Assembly: GCF_009831215.1 (NCBI RefSeq)
Contig: NZ_WUTW01000001.1
Coordinates: 1,817,423-1,881,422 of the forward strand
Direction of reading: 5' to 3'
DNA: 64,000 nt
DNA from: Actinomadura rayongensis
GTDB taxonomy: Bacteria; Actinomycetota; Actinomycetes; Streptosporangiales; Streptosporangiaceae
Made by a program: the position numbers and the translations under genes. This document shows, piece after piece, positions 13,823-22,187 of this stretch (positions are counted from its first letter, which is position 1; every line of letters begins with the position of its first letter). Under the pieces are notes generated by a model, which saw only the letters and a program-made list of their open reading frames with translations, was not told where the DNA came from and ran no database searches.

Positions 13823-14530
13823 TCACCGGAACGCGCCGAGCGGCGCGCCGCCCAGCTCCCGCACCTCGTGCGCCAGATGCGTCTGGTCGGCATAGCCCGC
13901 CGCCTGCGCGACCTCCGCGAACGGCGTGCCCGCTCTGGCCAGCCGCAGCGCCCGCTGGAAGCGCAGCACCCGTTGGACGGTCTTCGGGCCGTAGCCGAAC
14001 GCGTCCACCGCACGGCGCCGTAACTGCCGTTCGCTGAAGCCCAGAGCGTCCGCCGCGTCCGCCACCGAACCGCGCGCCAGCGCGGGGATCAGGCCGGGGA
14101 CCAGGGGATCGGGCGGGGGAGCGGCTGCCGCCCGCGCCAGCAGCGCCGAGGTCAGCGCCTGCTCCGGGGCTCCGGTAGCCGCCTCGTGCTCCAGGCGCTC
14201 GGCGTCCGCGCCCCACAGGTCGGCCAGAGGCATCCGCGCGTCCCGTACGGCCGCCGGTGGGACGCCGAGGACCCGTCCCGCCATGCCCGGACGGAAACGC
14301 ACGCCCGCGAACCGGTCGCCCGGCATCATCGGCGCCGGATTCGGACCGGTGTCCGGGCCCGCCACGAACACGCGGCCCGCCCGCTCCGACCAGTAGACGT
14401 CCACACAGCCGTCCGGGACCACGCGCTGCACGAACGGACCCGCCGCCGAGCGCGGCAGCGCCGACGTCCACACGCACGCCAGGCCCGCACCGCGCGGCGT
14501 GGCCCGCTCCCGGTATCCGGACGGATTCAT
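13823..14530 (-). CDS. AraC-family transcriptional regulator
   Basis: 235-residue regulator with an N-terminal sensing domain of the type often fused to AraC HTH domains (VVPDGCVDVYWSERAG and later FRPGMAGRVLGV), and a C-terminal double helix-turn-helix (about 140-235). Within this, LGFSERQLRRRAVDAFGYGPKTVQRV and FAEVAQAAGYADQTHLAHEV are the two recognition units. ATG 14530 is chosen because AGGGA lies 5-6 bases upstream; ATG 14542 is less well placed. It is divergent, 66 bases away, from the DJ-1/PfpI gene, a likely target. Confidence 0.85.
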   Translation of the reverse strand: MNPSGYRERATPRGAGLACVWTSALPRSAAGPFVQRVVPDGCVDVYWSERAGRVFVAGPDTGPNPAPMMPGDRFAGVRFRPGMAGRVLGVPPAAVRDARMPLADLWGADAERLEHEAATGAPEQALTSALLARAAAAPPPDPLVPGLIPALARGSVADAADALGFSERQLRRRAVDAFGYGPKTVQRVLRFQRALRLARAGTPFAEVAQAAGYADQTHLAHEVRELGGAPLGAFR

Positions 14531-14596
14531 GAATCCCTGCATACCACCCGAAAGCACGGGAAGGGGCTGCGCAACCGGACGATCAAGGAGGCCACC

Positions 14597-15151
14597 ATGG
14601 CGCACGACCTGAAAGGCAAGACCATCGCCGTCCTCGCCGCGCCCGAGGGCACCGAGCAGGTCGAACTCACCGAACCCCGCGACGGGCTCCGCGAAGCGGG
14701 CGCCGACGTCCGCCTGATCTCCACCACTGACACCGAGATCCAGATGTTCAACCATCTCGACAAGGGCGACACCCTCGCCGTCGACGCGCCGCTCTCGGCC
14801 TCGGTGCCGGACGCGTTCGACGCGCTCGTGCTCCCCGGCGGCGTCGCCAACCCCGACTTCCTGCGCACCGTCCCGGAGGCCGTCGCGTTCGTCCGCGCCT
14901 TCTTCGACGCGGGCAAGCCCGTCGCCGCCATCTGCCACGCGCCCTGGCTGCTCGCCGAGGCCGACGTCGTGAACGGACGCACCCTCACGTCCTGGCCGAG
15001 CCTGCGCACCGACCTGACCAACGCCGGCGCGCTCTGGCGGGACGAGGAGGTTCAGGTCTGCGAGGCGGGGCCGAACACGCTCGTCACCAGCCGCAAGCCC
15101 GACGACCTCCCCGCGTTCGTCAAGACGGCCGTCGATGTGTTCGCCGCCTGA
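14597..15151 (+). CDS. DJ-1/PfpI family protein
   Basis: 184-residue class I glutamine-amidotransferase-like fold. The nucleophile elbow AAICHAPW holds the reactive Cys; the upstream LVLPGGVANPDFLR motif is standard for PfpI-type proteins. Members act as chaperone/deglycase or stress proteins; the exact role is unproven here. AAGGAG is 6 bases before the ATG. The gene is divergent from the AraC regulator, suggesting induction by a small molecule or stress. Confidence 0.88.
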   Translation: MAHDLKGKTIAVLAAPEGTEQVELTEPRDGLREAGADVRLISTTDTEIQMFNHLDKGDTLAVDAPLSASVPDAFDALVLPGGVANPDFLRTVPEAVAFVRAFFDAGKPVAAICHAPWLLAEADVVNGRTLTSWPSLRTDLTNAGALWRDEEVQVCEAGPNTLVTSRKPDDLPAFVKTAVDVFAA

Positions 15152-15271
15152 CCGATCCCGGCGAGGGTTTCGGCCCGAATCCACCGATTCCGTGGTGGTC
15201 TAGACCTTTGGGCTGGACCACTGCGTGAATCGTGGATGGCCACATCCTGCACGAATATCCATACCAGCAAG

Positions 15272-15287
15272 TAACTAAGTAGTTTTG
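15272..15287 (+). promoter_or_regulatory. Putative -10 box for leaderless pyk transcript
   Basis: TAACTA at 15272-15277 followed after 9 bases by the GTG start, with no purine-rich ribosome-binding site between. The -35 region is not obvious. Confidence 0.35.
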
Positions 15288-16720
15288 TGTCCGTGACCCG
15301 TCGAGCGAAGATCGTCAGCACCATCGGCCCCGCCTGCTCCAGCGCCGAGCAGATCCGCGCCCTCGTCGACGCCGGCGTCGACGTCGCCCGCCTCAACATG
15401 AGCCACGGCGACCACGCCGCCCACGAAGAGGTCTACCACCGCCTCCGCGCCGCCTCGGCCGCCGCAGGACGCGGCGTCGGCATCCTCGCCGACCTCCAGG
15501 GCCCCAAGATCCGCATCGGCCGGTTCCCCGACGGCCCCGTGCGCCTCACCCTCGGCGACGCGTTCACCATCACCACCGAGGACGTCCCCGGCACCCGCAA
15601 ACAGGTCTCCACCACCTACACCGGCCTCCCCGGCGACGTCGCCGCCGGCGACACCGTCCTCATCGACGACGGCCGCGTCGCCCTCGAAGTCACCGCCGTC
15701 GACGGCCCCCGCGTCCACACCACCGTCACCGTCGGCGGCATGGTCTCCGACAACAAGGGCCTCAACCTACCCGGCGTCCCCGTCAGCGTCCCCGCCCTCA
15801 CCGACAAGGACGAAGAAGACCTGCGCTGGGCCCTGCGCCTCGGCGTCGACCTCGTCGCCCTCTCCTTCGTCCGCACTCCCGGCGACGCCGACATCTGCTA
15901 CCAGATCATGGAAGAGGAAGGCGTCCGCGTCCCCCTCATCGGCAAGATCGAGAAGCCCCAGGCCGTCGACGCCCTCCCCGAGATCGTCGCCGCCTTCGAC
16001 GGCATCATGGTCGCCCGCGGCGACCTCGGCGTCGAACTGCCCCTCGAACAGGTCCCGATCGTCCAGAAACGCGCCATCGAACTCTGCCGCGAAAAGGCCC
16101 GCCCGGTCATCGTCGCGACCCAGATGCTCGAATCCATGATCTCCTCGCCCCGCCCCACCCGCGCCGAGACCTCCGACGTCGCCAACGCCGTCTTCGAAGG
16201 CGCCGACGCCGTCATGCTCTCCGGCGAGACCAGCGTCGGCCAATACCCCATCCTCGCCGTCGAGACCATGAGCCGCATCGTCTGCACCGCCGAGGAATCC
16301 ACCCTCCACGCCACCCACACCCTCAACCGCATCCCCGAGACCGTCGGCGGCGCCATCGCCCGCGCGGCGGCCGAAGTCGGCGCCACCGTCGGCGCGCAGG
16401 CCCTCGTCGCGTTCACCATGTCCGGCGAGACCGCCCGCCGCCTCTCCCGCTACCGCTCGCCGATCCCGCTGCTGGCGTTCACCTCCGTCCCCGCCATCCG
16501 GGGCCGCCTCGCGCACGTCTGGGGCGTCGAGACGTTCATCGTCCCCGAGGTCAACCACACCGACGAGATGGTCCGCCAGGTCGAGCAGGCGCTCCTCGAA
16601 ATCGGCCGCTACCAGAAGGGCGACCGCGTGGTCGTCGTCGCGGGCTCCCCGCCCGGAACCCCCGGCTCCACCAACGCCCTGCGCGTCCACCGCATCGGCG
16701 ACGCCATCGCCGGCCACTGA
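15287..16720 (+). CDS. pyk: Pyruvate kinase
   Basis: Last step of glycolysis: phosphoenolpyruvate + ADP to pyruvate + ATP. 477 residues, normal length. N-terminal TRRAKIVSTIGPA, metal and substrate residues in the MVARGDLGVELP segment, the motif ATQMLESM with PTRAETSDVANAVFEGADAVML-type continuation split over the barrel, and the C-terminal allosteric domain. The GTG start has no Shine-Dalgarno; TAACTA at 15272-15277 is about 9 bases before it, so leaderless translation is likely. A strong bidirectional hairpin follows. Confidence 0.95.
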   Translation: MSVTRRAKIVSTIGPACSSAEQIRALVDAGVDVARLNMSHGDHAAHEEVYHRLRAASAAAGRGVGILADLQGPKIRIGRFPDGPVRLTLGDAFTITTEDVPGTRKQVSTTYTGLPGDVAAGDTVLIDDGRVALEVTAVDGPRVHTTVTVGGMVSDNKGLNLPGVPVSVPALTDKDEEDLRWALRLGVDLVALSFVRTPGDADICYQIMEEEGVRVPLIGKIEKPQAVDALPEIVAAFDGIMVARGDLGVELPLEQVPIVQKRAIELCREKARPVIVATQMLESMISSPRPTRAETSDVANAVFEGADAVMLSGETSVGQYPILAVETMSRIVCTAEESTLHATHTLNRIPETVGGAIARAAAEVGATVGAQALVAFTMSGETARRLSRYRSPIPLLAFTSVPAIRGRLAHVWGVETFIVPEVNHTDEMVRQVEQALLEIGRYQKGDRVVVVAGSPPGTPGSTNALRVHRIGDAIAGH

Positions 16721-16728
16721 CACCCTTC

Positions 16729-16756
16729 CCGGCGGCCGGACACCACCGGCCGCCGG
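16729..16756. terminator. Bidirectional hairpin between pyk and LAGLIDADG gene
   Basis: Perfect 11-bp inverted repeat CCGGCGGCCGG (16729-16739) with 16746-16756, 6-base loop, lying between the convergent stops of pyk and the gene ending at 16766. It could serve both transcripts. Confidence 0.65.
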
Positions 16757-16765
16757 TCCCCGCGA

Positions 16766-17524
16766 TCAGTACTTCGGCCCGACGAACGCGTCCAGCCGCG
16801 CCACCGCCTCCCGCCGCGCGACCGAGATGTTCCGAGCGCTGTTCTGTTTCCAGGCGATCCCGAGCCGGTCAAGAGCGTCGGTGTACAGCGTCCGGATGTC
16901 GTCGGACGCGTTCGTGAAGAAGTACCGGGGGTACTCGTACCAGACCGTCTCACCGTTCCGGACGTGTTTGATGCGGTTCATCGCGCGACAGCCGTCCGAA
17001 TGGATCAGACCCCGAACGAACTTCTCGGTGAACTCGTCCACGATCTCCCGCTGCCATTCGGCGAGCGCGATCTTGCGCGTGTGCTTCATGCCCGGTCCGT
17101 GCTGGGGGAAGATGCACGGCCAGTGCTTCGAGTAGGCGCCGATGTTGGTGCAGCCGATGCTCGCCCTGCGGCCGATCTTCTGGCCGGGCATGACGACGGC
17201 GAGCGCTTGCGCGGCCTCCTCGCTCAGGCCGGGCCAACTGTCCGCGCACGTGATCTCCATGCGGTAGATCCCCGCCTTGGGCGCGTTGGCGATGTGGCCG
17301 TCCCCGAGGTACAGCCCGAGCAGGTAGGAGTAGGCGGGTCGATCGAGCGCCCGCTCGTGGCACCTGGGGCAGGAGGGCACCACGCGCGCGGCGGCCTTAT
17401 CTGGGTCTTTCTTCCAGTTGTAGAGCGTCTGCCGTGAAATTCCGGTCTGGCGGCTGATCTCCGTGAGGGAGAAGCCCTCACGGAGCAGTCGGAGGGCGAG
17501 GGGGCGTTGTCGTGGATCGTACAT
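16766..17524 (-). CDS. HTH protein with two LAGLIDADG-like motifs (homing-endonuclease-like)
   Basis: 252 residues from ATG 17524. N-terminal resolvase/transposase-type helix-turn-helix (about 10-38: REGFSLTEISRQTGISRQTLYNW split over two helices), a CPRCH knuckle, then two LAGLIDADG-type helices, LLGLYLGDGH and FVRGLIHSDG, each with the acidic residue used for metal binding. This is the architecture of a monomeric LAGLIDADG fold without host intein or intron; in actinomycetes similar free-standing proteins are often annotated as regulators. It lies directly 3' of tRNA-Leu on the same strand. An open frame extends to 17563, but that start sits inside the tRNA terminator, so 17524 is preferred. 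Local AT content is slightly higher than neighbours. Confidence 0.75.
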   Translation of the reverse strand: MYDPRQRPLALRLLREGFSLTEISRQTGISRQTLYNWKKDPDKAAARVVPSCPRCHERALDRPAYSYLLGLYLGDGHIANAPKAGIYRMEITCADSWPGLSEEAAQALAVVMPGQKIGRRASIGCTNIGAYSKHWPCIFPQHGPGMKHTRKIALAEWQREIVDEFTEKFVRGLIHSDGCRAMNRIKHVRNGETVWYEYPRYFFTNASDDIRTLYTDALDRLGIAWKQNSARNISVARREAVARLDAFVGPKY

Positions 17525-17550
17525 GCGCCGATCGTCACAGGCGGGTATGA

Positions 17551-17582
17551 CAAAAACCGCCATCCAATAGCGGATGGCGGTT
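17551..17582 (-). terminator. Rho-independent terminator of tRNA-Leu
   Basis: On the minus strand, a perfect 11-bp stem (17582-17572 with 17565-17555; arm AACCGCCATCC) with a 6-base loop is followed by TTTTTG. It lies 17 bases past the tRNA 3' end. Confidence 0.8.
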
Positions 17583-17598
17583 CGGGGGCTAGTGCAAG

Positions 17599-17682
17599 TG
17601 CCGGGAGCGGGACTCGAACCCGCACGCCCTTTCGGACAAATCCTTTTGAGGGATCAATGTCTGCCTATTCCATCATCCCGGC
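17599..17682 (-). tRNA. tRNA-Leu, anticodon CAA
   Basis: 84-base class II tRNA. Acceptor arm GCCGGGA pairs with TCCCGGC, discriminator A at 17599, and CCA is not encoded. The anticodon loop CTCAAAA is flanked by GATCC/GGATT and gives anticodon CAA (reads UUG). A long variable arm follows, and the T-loop GGTTCGAGTCC is canonical. Confidence 0.95.
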
Positions 17683-17782
17683 ATTTATCCAATTTTTTCG
17701 GACATTCCCGCCTGGTTGTGTCCCGTGCGGGAAGTCCCACCTGGCTCCGACCATGCTAGCCGGTCCCGGTAGTCTCGGGGGC

Positions 17783-18400
17783 GTGACGGAGACCGCTCGG
17801 CGAGTTGTGATCGCAGAAGACGAGGCCCTCATCCGGCTGGACCTCAAGGAGATGCTCCAGGAGGACGGGTACGAGGTCGTGGGCGAGGCGGGGGACGGTG
17901 AGACGGCCGTCCGGCTGGCCGCCGAGCACCGGCCCGACCTCGTGATCCTCGACGTCAAGATGCCCGTGCTGGACGGCATCTCCGCCGCCGAGCGCATCGC
18001 GGCGGACCGGATCGCGCCGGTCGTCATCCTCACGGCGTTCTCGCAGCGGGAGCTGGTGCAGCGGGCGACGGACGCGGGCGCGATGGCCTATCTCGTCAAG
18101 CCGTTCAGCAAGACGGACCTGACGCCGGCGATCGAGGTGGCGGTGAGCCGCTACACCGAGCTGCGGGCGCTGGAGGCGGAGGTCGCGGGGCTTTCGGACC
18201 GGTTGGAGACGCGCAAGGTCGTCGACCGGGCCAAGGGGCTGCTGCAGCAGGCGCACGGCTGGACGGAGCCGGAGGCGTTCCGGTGGATCCAGAAGACGTC
18301 GATGGACCGGCGGTTGACGATGCGGGCGGTGGCGGAGGCCGTGGTGGCGGGCGCGTCGAAGGGGTCGGGTCAGGACGGCGGGTCCGACGCGGCCGGCTGA
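17783..18400 (+). CDS. pdtaR: ANTAR-domain response regulator (PdtaR-like)
   Basis: 205 residues: receiver domain (about 6-120) with acidic pair ED at 12-13, phosphoacceptor D57 in VILDVKMP, conserved Thr in LTAF and Lys in VKPFSK, followed by an RNA-binding ANTAR domain (about 130-190, DRAKGLLQQAHGWTEPEAFRWIQ region). Family members are phosphorylated by PdtaS-type kinases and act as antiterminators on two-hexaloop RNA; no such kinase is in this window. GTG 17783 directly follows a -10-like TAGTCT (17770-17775), suggesting leaderless initiation. The order pyk - tRNA - regulator - liv operon is conserved in related actinomycetes. Confidence 0.88.
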   Translation: MTETARRVVIAEDEALIRLDLKEMLQEDGYEVVGEAGDGETAVRLAAEHRPDLVILDVKMPVLDGISAAERIAADRIAPVVILTAFSQRELVQRATDAGAMAYLVKPFSKTDLTPAIEVAVSRYTELRALEAEVAGLSDRLETRKVVDRAKGLLQQAHGWTEPEAFRWIQKTSMDRRLTMRAVAEAVVAGASKGSGQDGGSDAAG

Positions 18401-18757
18401 GGCCGGATGCCGGGTTTCGGACGGGCCGTAATCGACGACACCGCCCGTAACACGGCTGTCATGCGGGTGAAACGGTGTTGACAAAAAGGCCGGGGAATCC
18501 GTCCGGAACCGGTCGGGAGCCCCGGCGGCGGGGGCCGAACCGGCTTCACTTTCCGTCATCGTCGCTGGCCGTGGCGCTGCGCGAATGGGCACGGGGGGAT
18601 AACGAGTGAGTAACCCTTCGTGTGCCGGGTCCTGTTACCTCTCGGCCGGGAGGTGTACGACATACCTGGTCCCGGAGTGACCGTTTTCAGCGGGAGAGCG
18701 TTCACCGGGCTCGGACTCGTACCTGATCCCCCCGGATCCGGATGGAAAGGTGACACC
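18401..18757 (+). other. Non-coding region upstream of the liv operon
   Basis: 357 bases without a supported gene. It contains a perfect -35 consensus TTGACA (18478-18483) with no good -10 at 16-18 bases, a run of GlnR-like half-sites (18447-18484), and GATAAC (18599-18604), a possible -10. GAAAGG for livK is at 18745-18750. Confidence 0.5.
18447..18484 (+). promoter_or_regulatory. Candidate GlnR-type operator upstream of liv operon
   Basis: Four 5-base half-sites each 6 bases apart: GTAAC, GTCAT, GAAAC, GACAA. The known actinomycete GlnR site is GTnAC-n6-GAAAC repeated. The match is imperfect at the second and fourth units. It would link branched-chain amino acid uptake to nitrogen control. 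Confidence 0.35.
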
Positions 18758-19930
18758 TTGCGGCGCAACATCATGCGGGCCACGGGCGCGGTGGCCCTCA
18801 GCGCGGTGCTCGCGGTCAGTGCCTCCGCCTGCGGCGGCGACTCGGGTGGTTCGGGCGACAAGAACTCGGTCACCATCGGCTTCATGGGCGACCTGACCGG
18901 TGAGAGCGCGGGCATCGTCATTCCGCCCAAGCAGGGCGCGGCGCTGGCGATCGAGGAGTACAACGCGACGAACCCGAAGGTCAAGATCAAGTTCAAGACC
19001 TACGACAGCCAGGGCAAGGGCGAGCAGGCCGTGCCGCTGGCGAAGACGGCGCTCACCAAGGACAAGATCGTCGGTCTGATCGGGCCGGCGTTCTCGGGCG
19101 AGTCGCAGCAGGTCGACCCGGTCCTGGAGGAGGGGAAGGTCCCGTCGATCTCCCCGTCGGCGACGAACGCGGCGCTGTCGAAGAACGGGTGGAAGTTCTT
19201 CCACCGGATCGTCGGCAACGACGACGTGCAGGGGTCGGGCATCGGGACGTTCATCACGAACGGTCTCGGCGCGAAGAAGGTCTTCGTGGTCCACGACAAC
19301 TCCGAGTACGGGAAGCCGCTCGGGACGACGGTCGAGAGCACGGTGAAGGCGGCGGGCGCGACGACGCAGGTCGGCGTGATCGACCCGAACGCGTCGGACT
19401 ACTCGGCGACGGTGAACCAGGTGAAGGCGTTCGCGCCGGACGCGGTGTTCTTCGGCGGGTACTACGCGCAGGCCGGCAAGCTCGTGAAGCAGCTGCGGCA
19501 GGCGGGCGTGAAGAGCCGGTTCCTGTCGGGCGACGGTTCGCTGGACCCGGGTCTGGCGAAGGGCGCGGGCGGGACCGTCGCGGACGGTTCGGTCATCGGC
19601 TGCCCGTGCCTGATCGACCCGACGGGCAAGGCGAGCCCGGCGTCGAAGAAGTTCTCCGAGGCGTACAAGGCGAAGTACAAGACGGACACGGCGATCTACT
19701 CGGCCGAGGGCTATGACGCGGCGAGCGCCTTCATCGCGGCGATCAAGGCGGGGAACACCAAGGCGGAGGACATCAACAAGTTCCTCTCGACGGTGGACGT
19801 CCCCGGCGTCTCGAAGCAGATCAAGTTCACGCCGACGGGCGACCCGGCGAGCAGCGCGATCTACGTCTACGAGATCAAGGGCGCGACGCTTCCGCTGGTC
19901 GGCGACGCGAAGACGGCGAAGCTGAAGTAG
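18758..19930 (+). CDS. livK: Branched-chain amino acid ABC transporter, substrate-binding lipoprotein
   Basis: Periplasmic-binding-type lipoprotein that captures Leu/Ile/Val or related amino acids for LivHMGF. 390 residues from TTG 18758, chosen because GAAAGG lies 7 bases upstream and the signal peptide starts there; an open frame back to 18620 encodes no signal. The lipobox SASAC places the acylated Cys at residue 25. The type I binding fold follows, opening with VTIGFMGDLTG. A hairpin separates it from livH, in keeping with higher expression of the binding protein. Confidence 0.92.
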   Translation: MRRNIMRATGAVALSAVLAVSASACGGDSGGSGDKNSVTIGFMGDLTGESAGIVIPPKQGAALAIEEYNATNPKVKIKFKTYDSQGKGEQAVPLAKTALTKDKIVGLIGPAFSGESQQVDPVLEEGKVPSISPSATNAALSKNGWKFFHRIVGNDDVQGSGIGTFITNGLGAKKVFVVHDNSEYGKPLGTTVESTVKAAGATTQVGVIDPNASDYSATVNQVKAFAPDAVFFGGYYAQAGKLVKQLRQAGVKSRFLSGDGSLDPGLAKGAGGTVADGSVIGCPCLIDPTGKASPASKKFSEAYKAKYKTDTAIYSAEGYDAASAFIAAIKAGNTKAEDINKFLSTVDVPGVSKQIKFTPTGDPASSAIYVYEIKGATLPLVGDAKTAKLK

Positions 19931-19970
19931 CGGGACGGCCCGCTGCGGCGGGCGGTTCCCGTCGACGCGC

Positions 19971-20002
19971 AGGGGCGGGGGCGCGCATGCGTTCCCGCCC
20001 CT
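19971..20002 (+). terminator. Intercistronic hairpin livK/livH
   Basis: Nine-bp stem AGGGGCGGG (19971-19979) with CCCGCCCCT (19994-20002), 14-base loop, TC-rich tail. Probably a partial terminator or processing site that allows more livK than permease mRNA. Confidence 0.5.
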
Positions 20003-20022
20003 TCTGACGAAGGCGGCTCATC

Positions 20023-20991
20023 GTGCAGAACTTCCTGGATCAGTTTTGGCCGTCCACGGTCGACGGTCTTTCGCTCGGCGCCATCTACGCGCTGGTCGCG
20101 CTCGGCTACACGATGGTCTACGGCGTGCTGCGGCTGATCAATTTCGCGCATTCCGAGATCTTCATGATCGGCACGTTCGCGGTGGTGGGCGCGGTGGAGG
20201 CGCTGGGCATCAATTCCCCGGTGGGGACGCTCGCGCTGATCGGCCTGATCGTGGTCCTGGCGGTCGTGGCGGCGGTCGCGGCGGGCGGTTCGGCGGTGCT
20301 GCTGGAGCTGGTGGCGTACCGGCCGTTGCGGCGGTCGGGCGGGTCGCGGCTGGCGGCGTTGATCTCGGCGATCGGCGCGTCGTTGTTCCTGCAGCAGTTG
20401 TTCGCGATCGTGGTGATCCCGCGGTTCTTCGACCGGCCGCTGGCGGGTGGGCATCTGCCGGTGCAGTCGAACGATTTCACCGATCCGGTGAACCTGTTCT
20501 CGATCGGGTCGGTGGATTTCCGCAGTGACAAGGTCATCATCTTCGTCGGCGCGCTTTTGATGATGGTGGCGCTGGACCAGTTCGTGAGCCGGACGCGGCT
20601 CGGCCGGGGGATCCGCGCGACGGCGCAGGATCCGGAGACGGCCGTGCTGATGGGCGTGAACATCGACCGGATCGTGATGGCGACGTTCGCGCTGGGCGGT
20701 GCGATGGCGGGTGTGGCGGCGGCGCTGTACATGATGCGTTTCGAGGAGACGGTCTATACGGTCGGGTTCCTGCTGGGCATCAAGGCGTTCACGGCGGCGG
20801 TGCTGGGCGGGATCGGGAATCTGCGCGGTGCGCTGATCGGCGGGATGGCGCTGGGGCTGCTGGAGATGTACGGGTCGTCGATCTTCGGTGCGGAGTGGCG
20901 GGACGTGGTGGCGTTCAGCGTTCTGGTCCTGGTGCTGATGTTCCGGCCGACAGGGATTTTGGGCGAGTCGTTGCAGCGGGCGCGCGCATGA
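20023..20991 (+). CDS. livH: Branched-chain amino acid ABC transporter permease LivH
   Basis: Membrane subunit of the transporter, 322 residues, about eight to nine helices. The family signature is present near the N terminus (SLGAIYALVALGYTMVYGV) and in the coupling region (TAQDPETAVLMGVN), followed by FTAAVLGGIGNLRGA. GTG start; the stop overlaps the livM ATG (ATGA). Confidence 0.94.
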   Translation: MQNFLDQFWPSTVDGLSLGAIYALVALGYTMVYGVLRLINFAHSEIFMIGTFAVVGAVEALGINSPVGTLALIGLIVVLAVVAAVAAGGSAVLLELVAYRPLRRSGGSRLAALISAIGASLFLQQLFAIVVIPRFFDRPLAGGHLPVQSNDFTDPVNLFSIGSVDFRSDKVIIFVGALLMMVALDQFVSRTRLGRGIRATAQDPETAVLMGVNIDRIVMATFALGGAMAGVAAALYMMRFEETVYTVGFLLGIKAFTAAVLGGIGNLRGALIGGMALGLLEMYGSSIFGAEWRDVVAFSVLVLVLMFRPTGILGESLQRARA

Positions 20992-22187
20992 GCGGCGCGA
21001 AGACGAGCGGAGGGGGACCGATGGCGTCGCTGCGGGCGGTCACCGGCACGGTCGCGCGGGTGCGCGACGGCTGGGCGTCGGCGCCGGGACGGGTGCGGTG
21101 GCCGGTGTACGCGCTGCTGGTCCTGGGCGCGCTGATTCTTCCGGCGGATTCGATCGGCAGTTTCATGTCGCCGTCGAGCAACTGGTCGGACTTGTTGTTC
21201 TTCCCGATCGGCGGGTACATCCTGCTGGCGATCGGGTTGAACGTGGTGGTGGGGCAGGCGGGCCTGCTGGATCTCGGGTATGTGGCGTTCTTCGCGATCG
21301 GCGCGTATTCGATGGCGGTGCTCGGGAAGCTGCACGGCTGGGATTTCTGGGCGATCGTGCCGGTGGGCATCGTGATCGCGGCGGCGTCGGGGGTGATCCT
21401 GGGCGCGCCGACGCTGCGGTTGCGGGGCGACTATCTGGCGATCGTGACGCTGGGGTTCGGGGAGATCATCCGGATCGTGGCGCAGAACACCGACTCGATC
21501 GGCGGGCCGAACGGCATTTCGGGGATTCCGCACCCGCCGACGCTGACGGAGTGGGCGGTGCCGGACGTGCAGCCGTTCTCGGGTCTCGGTCTCGGCGGTC
21601 TGCAGCCGTTCACGTACGGGGCGCTGGATTCGCGTCCGTACTACTACCTGATGCTGCTGGCGATCATCGTGGTGATCGTGTTCGTGGTCCGGCTGAATCG
21701 GAGCCGGGTGGGACGGGCGTGGGCGGCGATCCGTGAGGACGAGGACGCGGCCGAGCTGATGGGCGTGCCGACGTTCAAGTTCAAGCTGGCGGCGTTCGCG
21801 ATCGGCGCGGCGATCGGCGGCCTGACGGGCGTGATCTACGGTTCGCAGGCGACGTCGATCATTCCGAAGAACTTCGAGTTCATGGTGTCGGCGCTGATTC
21901 TGGCGGCCGTGGTGCTGGGCGGTTCGGGGAACCTGCCGGGGGTGATCCTGGGCGCCTTCCTGGTGGCGTGGCTGCCGGAGCGTTTCCGGGCGCTGAACGA
22001 TTACCGGGTCCTTTTCTTCGGGCTGGCGCTGGTGGTGATGATGGCGCTGCGTCCGGAGGGGCTGTTGCCGTCGCGGCGGCGGAAGGCGGAGCTGCAGGAG
22101 GGCACGGGCGGCATGGGCGGTCTCGGCGCGGAGGTCGCGGGGCCCGACGGTGATCCGCACGAGGCCAAGGCGGAGGTGACCGGATGA
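20988..22187 (+). CDS. livM: Branched-chain amino acid ABC transporter permease LivM
   Basis: Second permease, 399 residues with about nine to ten helices. Typical LivM motifs are LNVVVGQAGLLDLGYVAFFAIGA (in two parts), the EAA-like loop AIREDEDAAELMGV and VVLGGSGNLPGVILGA. ATG 20988 overlaps the livH stop; the longer open frame back to 20895 overlaps livH heavily and is rejected. The C-terminal 40 residues are a Gly/Glu-rich tail. The stop overlaps livG. Confidence 0.94.
   Translation: MSGAKTSGGGPMASLRAVTGTVARVRDGWASAPGRVRWPVYALLVLGALILPADSIGSFMSPSSNWSDLLFFPIGGYILLAIGLNVVVGQAGLLDLGYVAFFAIGAYSMAVLGKLHGWDFWAIVPVGIVIAAASGVILGAPTLRLRGDYLAIVTLGFGEIIRIVAQNTDSIGGPNGISGIPHPPTLTEWAVPDVQPFSGLGLGGLQPFTYGALDSRPYYYLMLLAIIVVIVFVVRLNRSRVGRAWAAIREDEDAAELMGVPTFKFKLAAFAIGAAIGGLTGVIYGSQATSIIPKNFEFMVSALILAAVVLGGSGNLPGVILGAFLVAWLPERFRALNDYRVLFFGLALVVMMALRPEGLLPSRRRKAELQEGTGGMGGLGAEVAGPDGDPHEAKAEVTG

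Noticed and set aside
17599..17682. tRNA-Leu as an integration (att) site
   Set aside because: No repeat of the tRNA 3' end was found elsewhere in the window, and no integrase is present.
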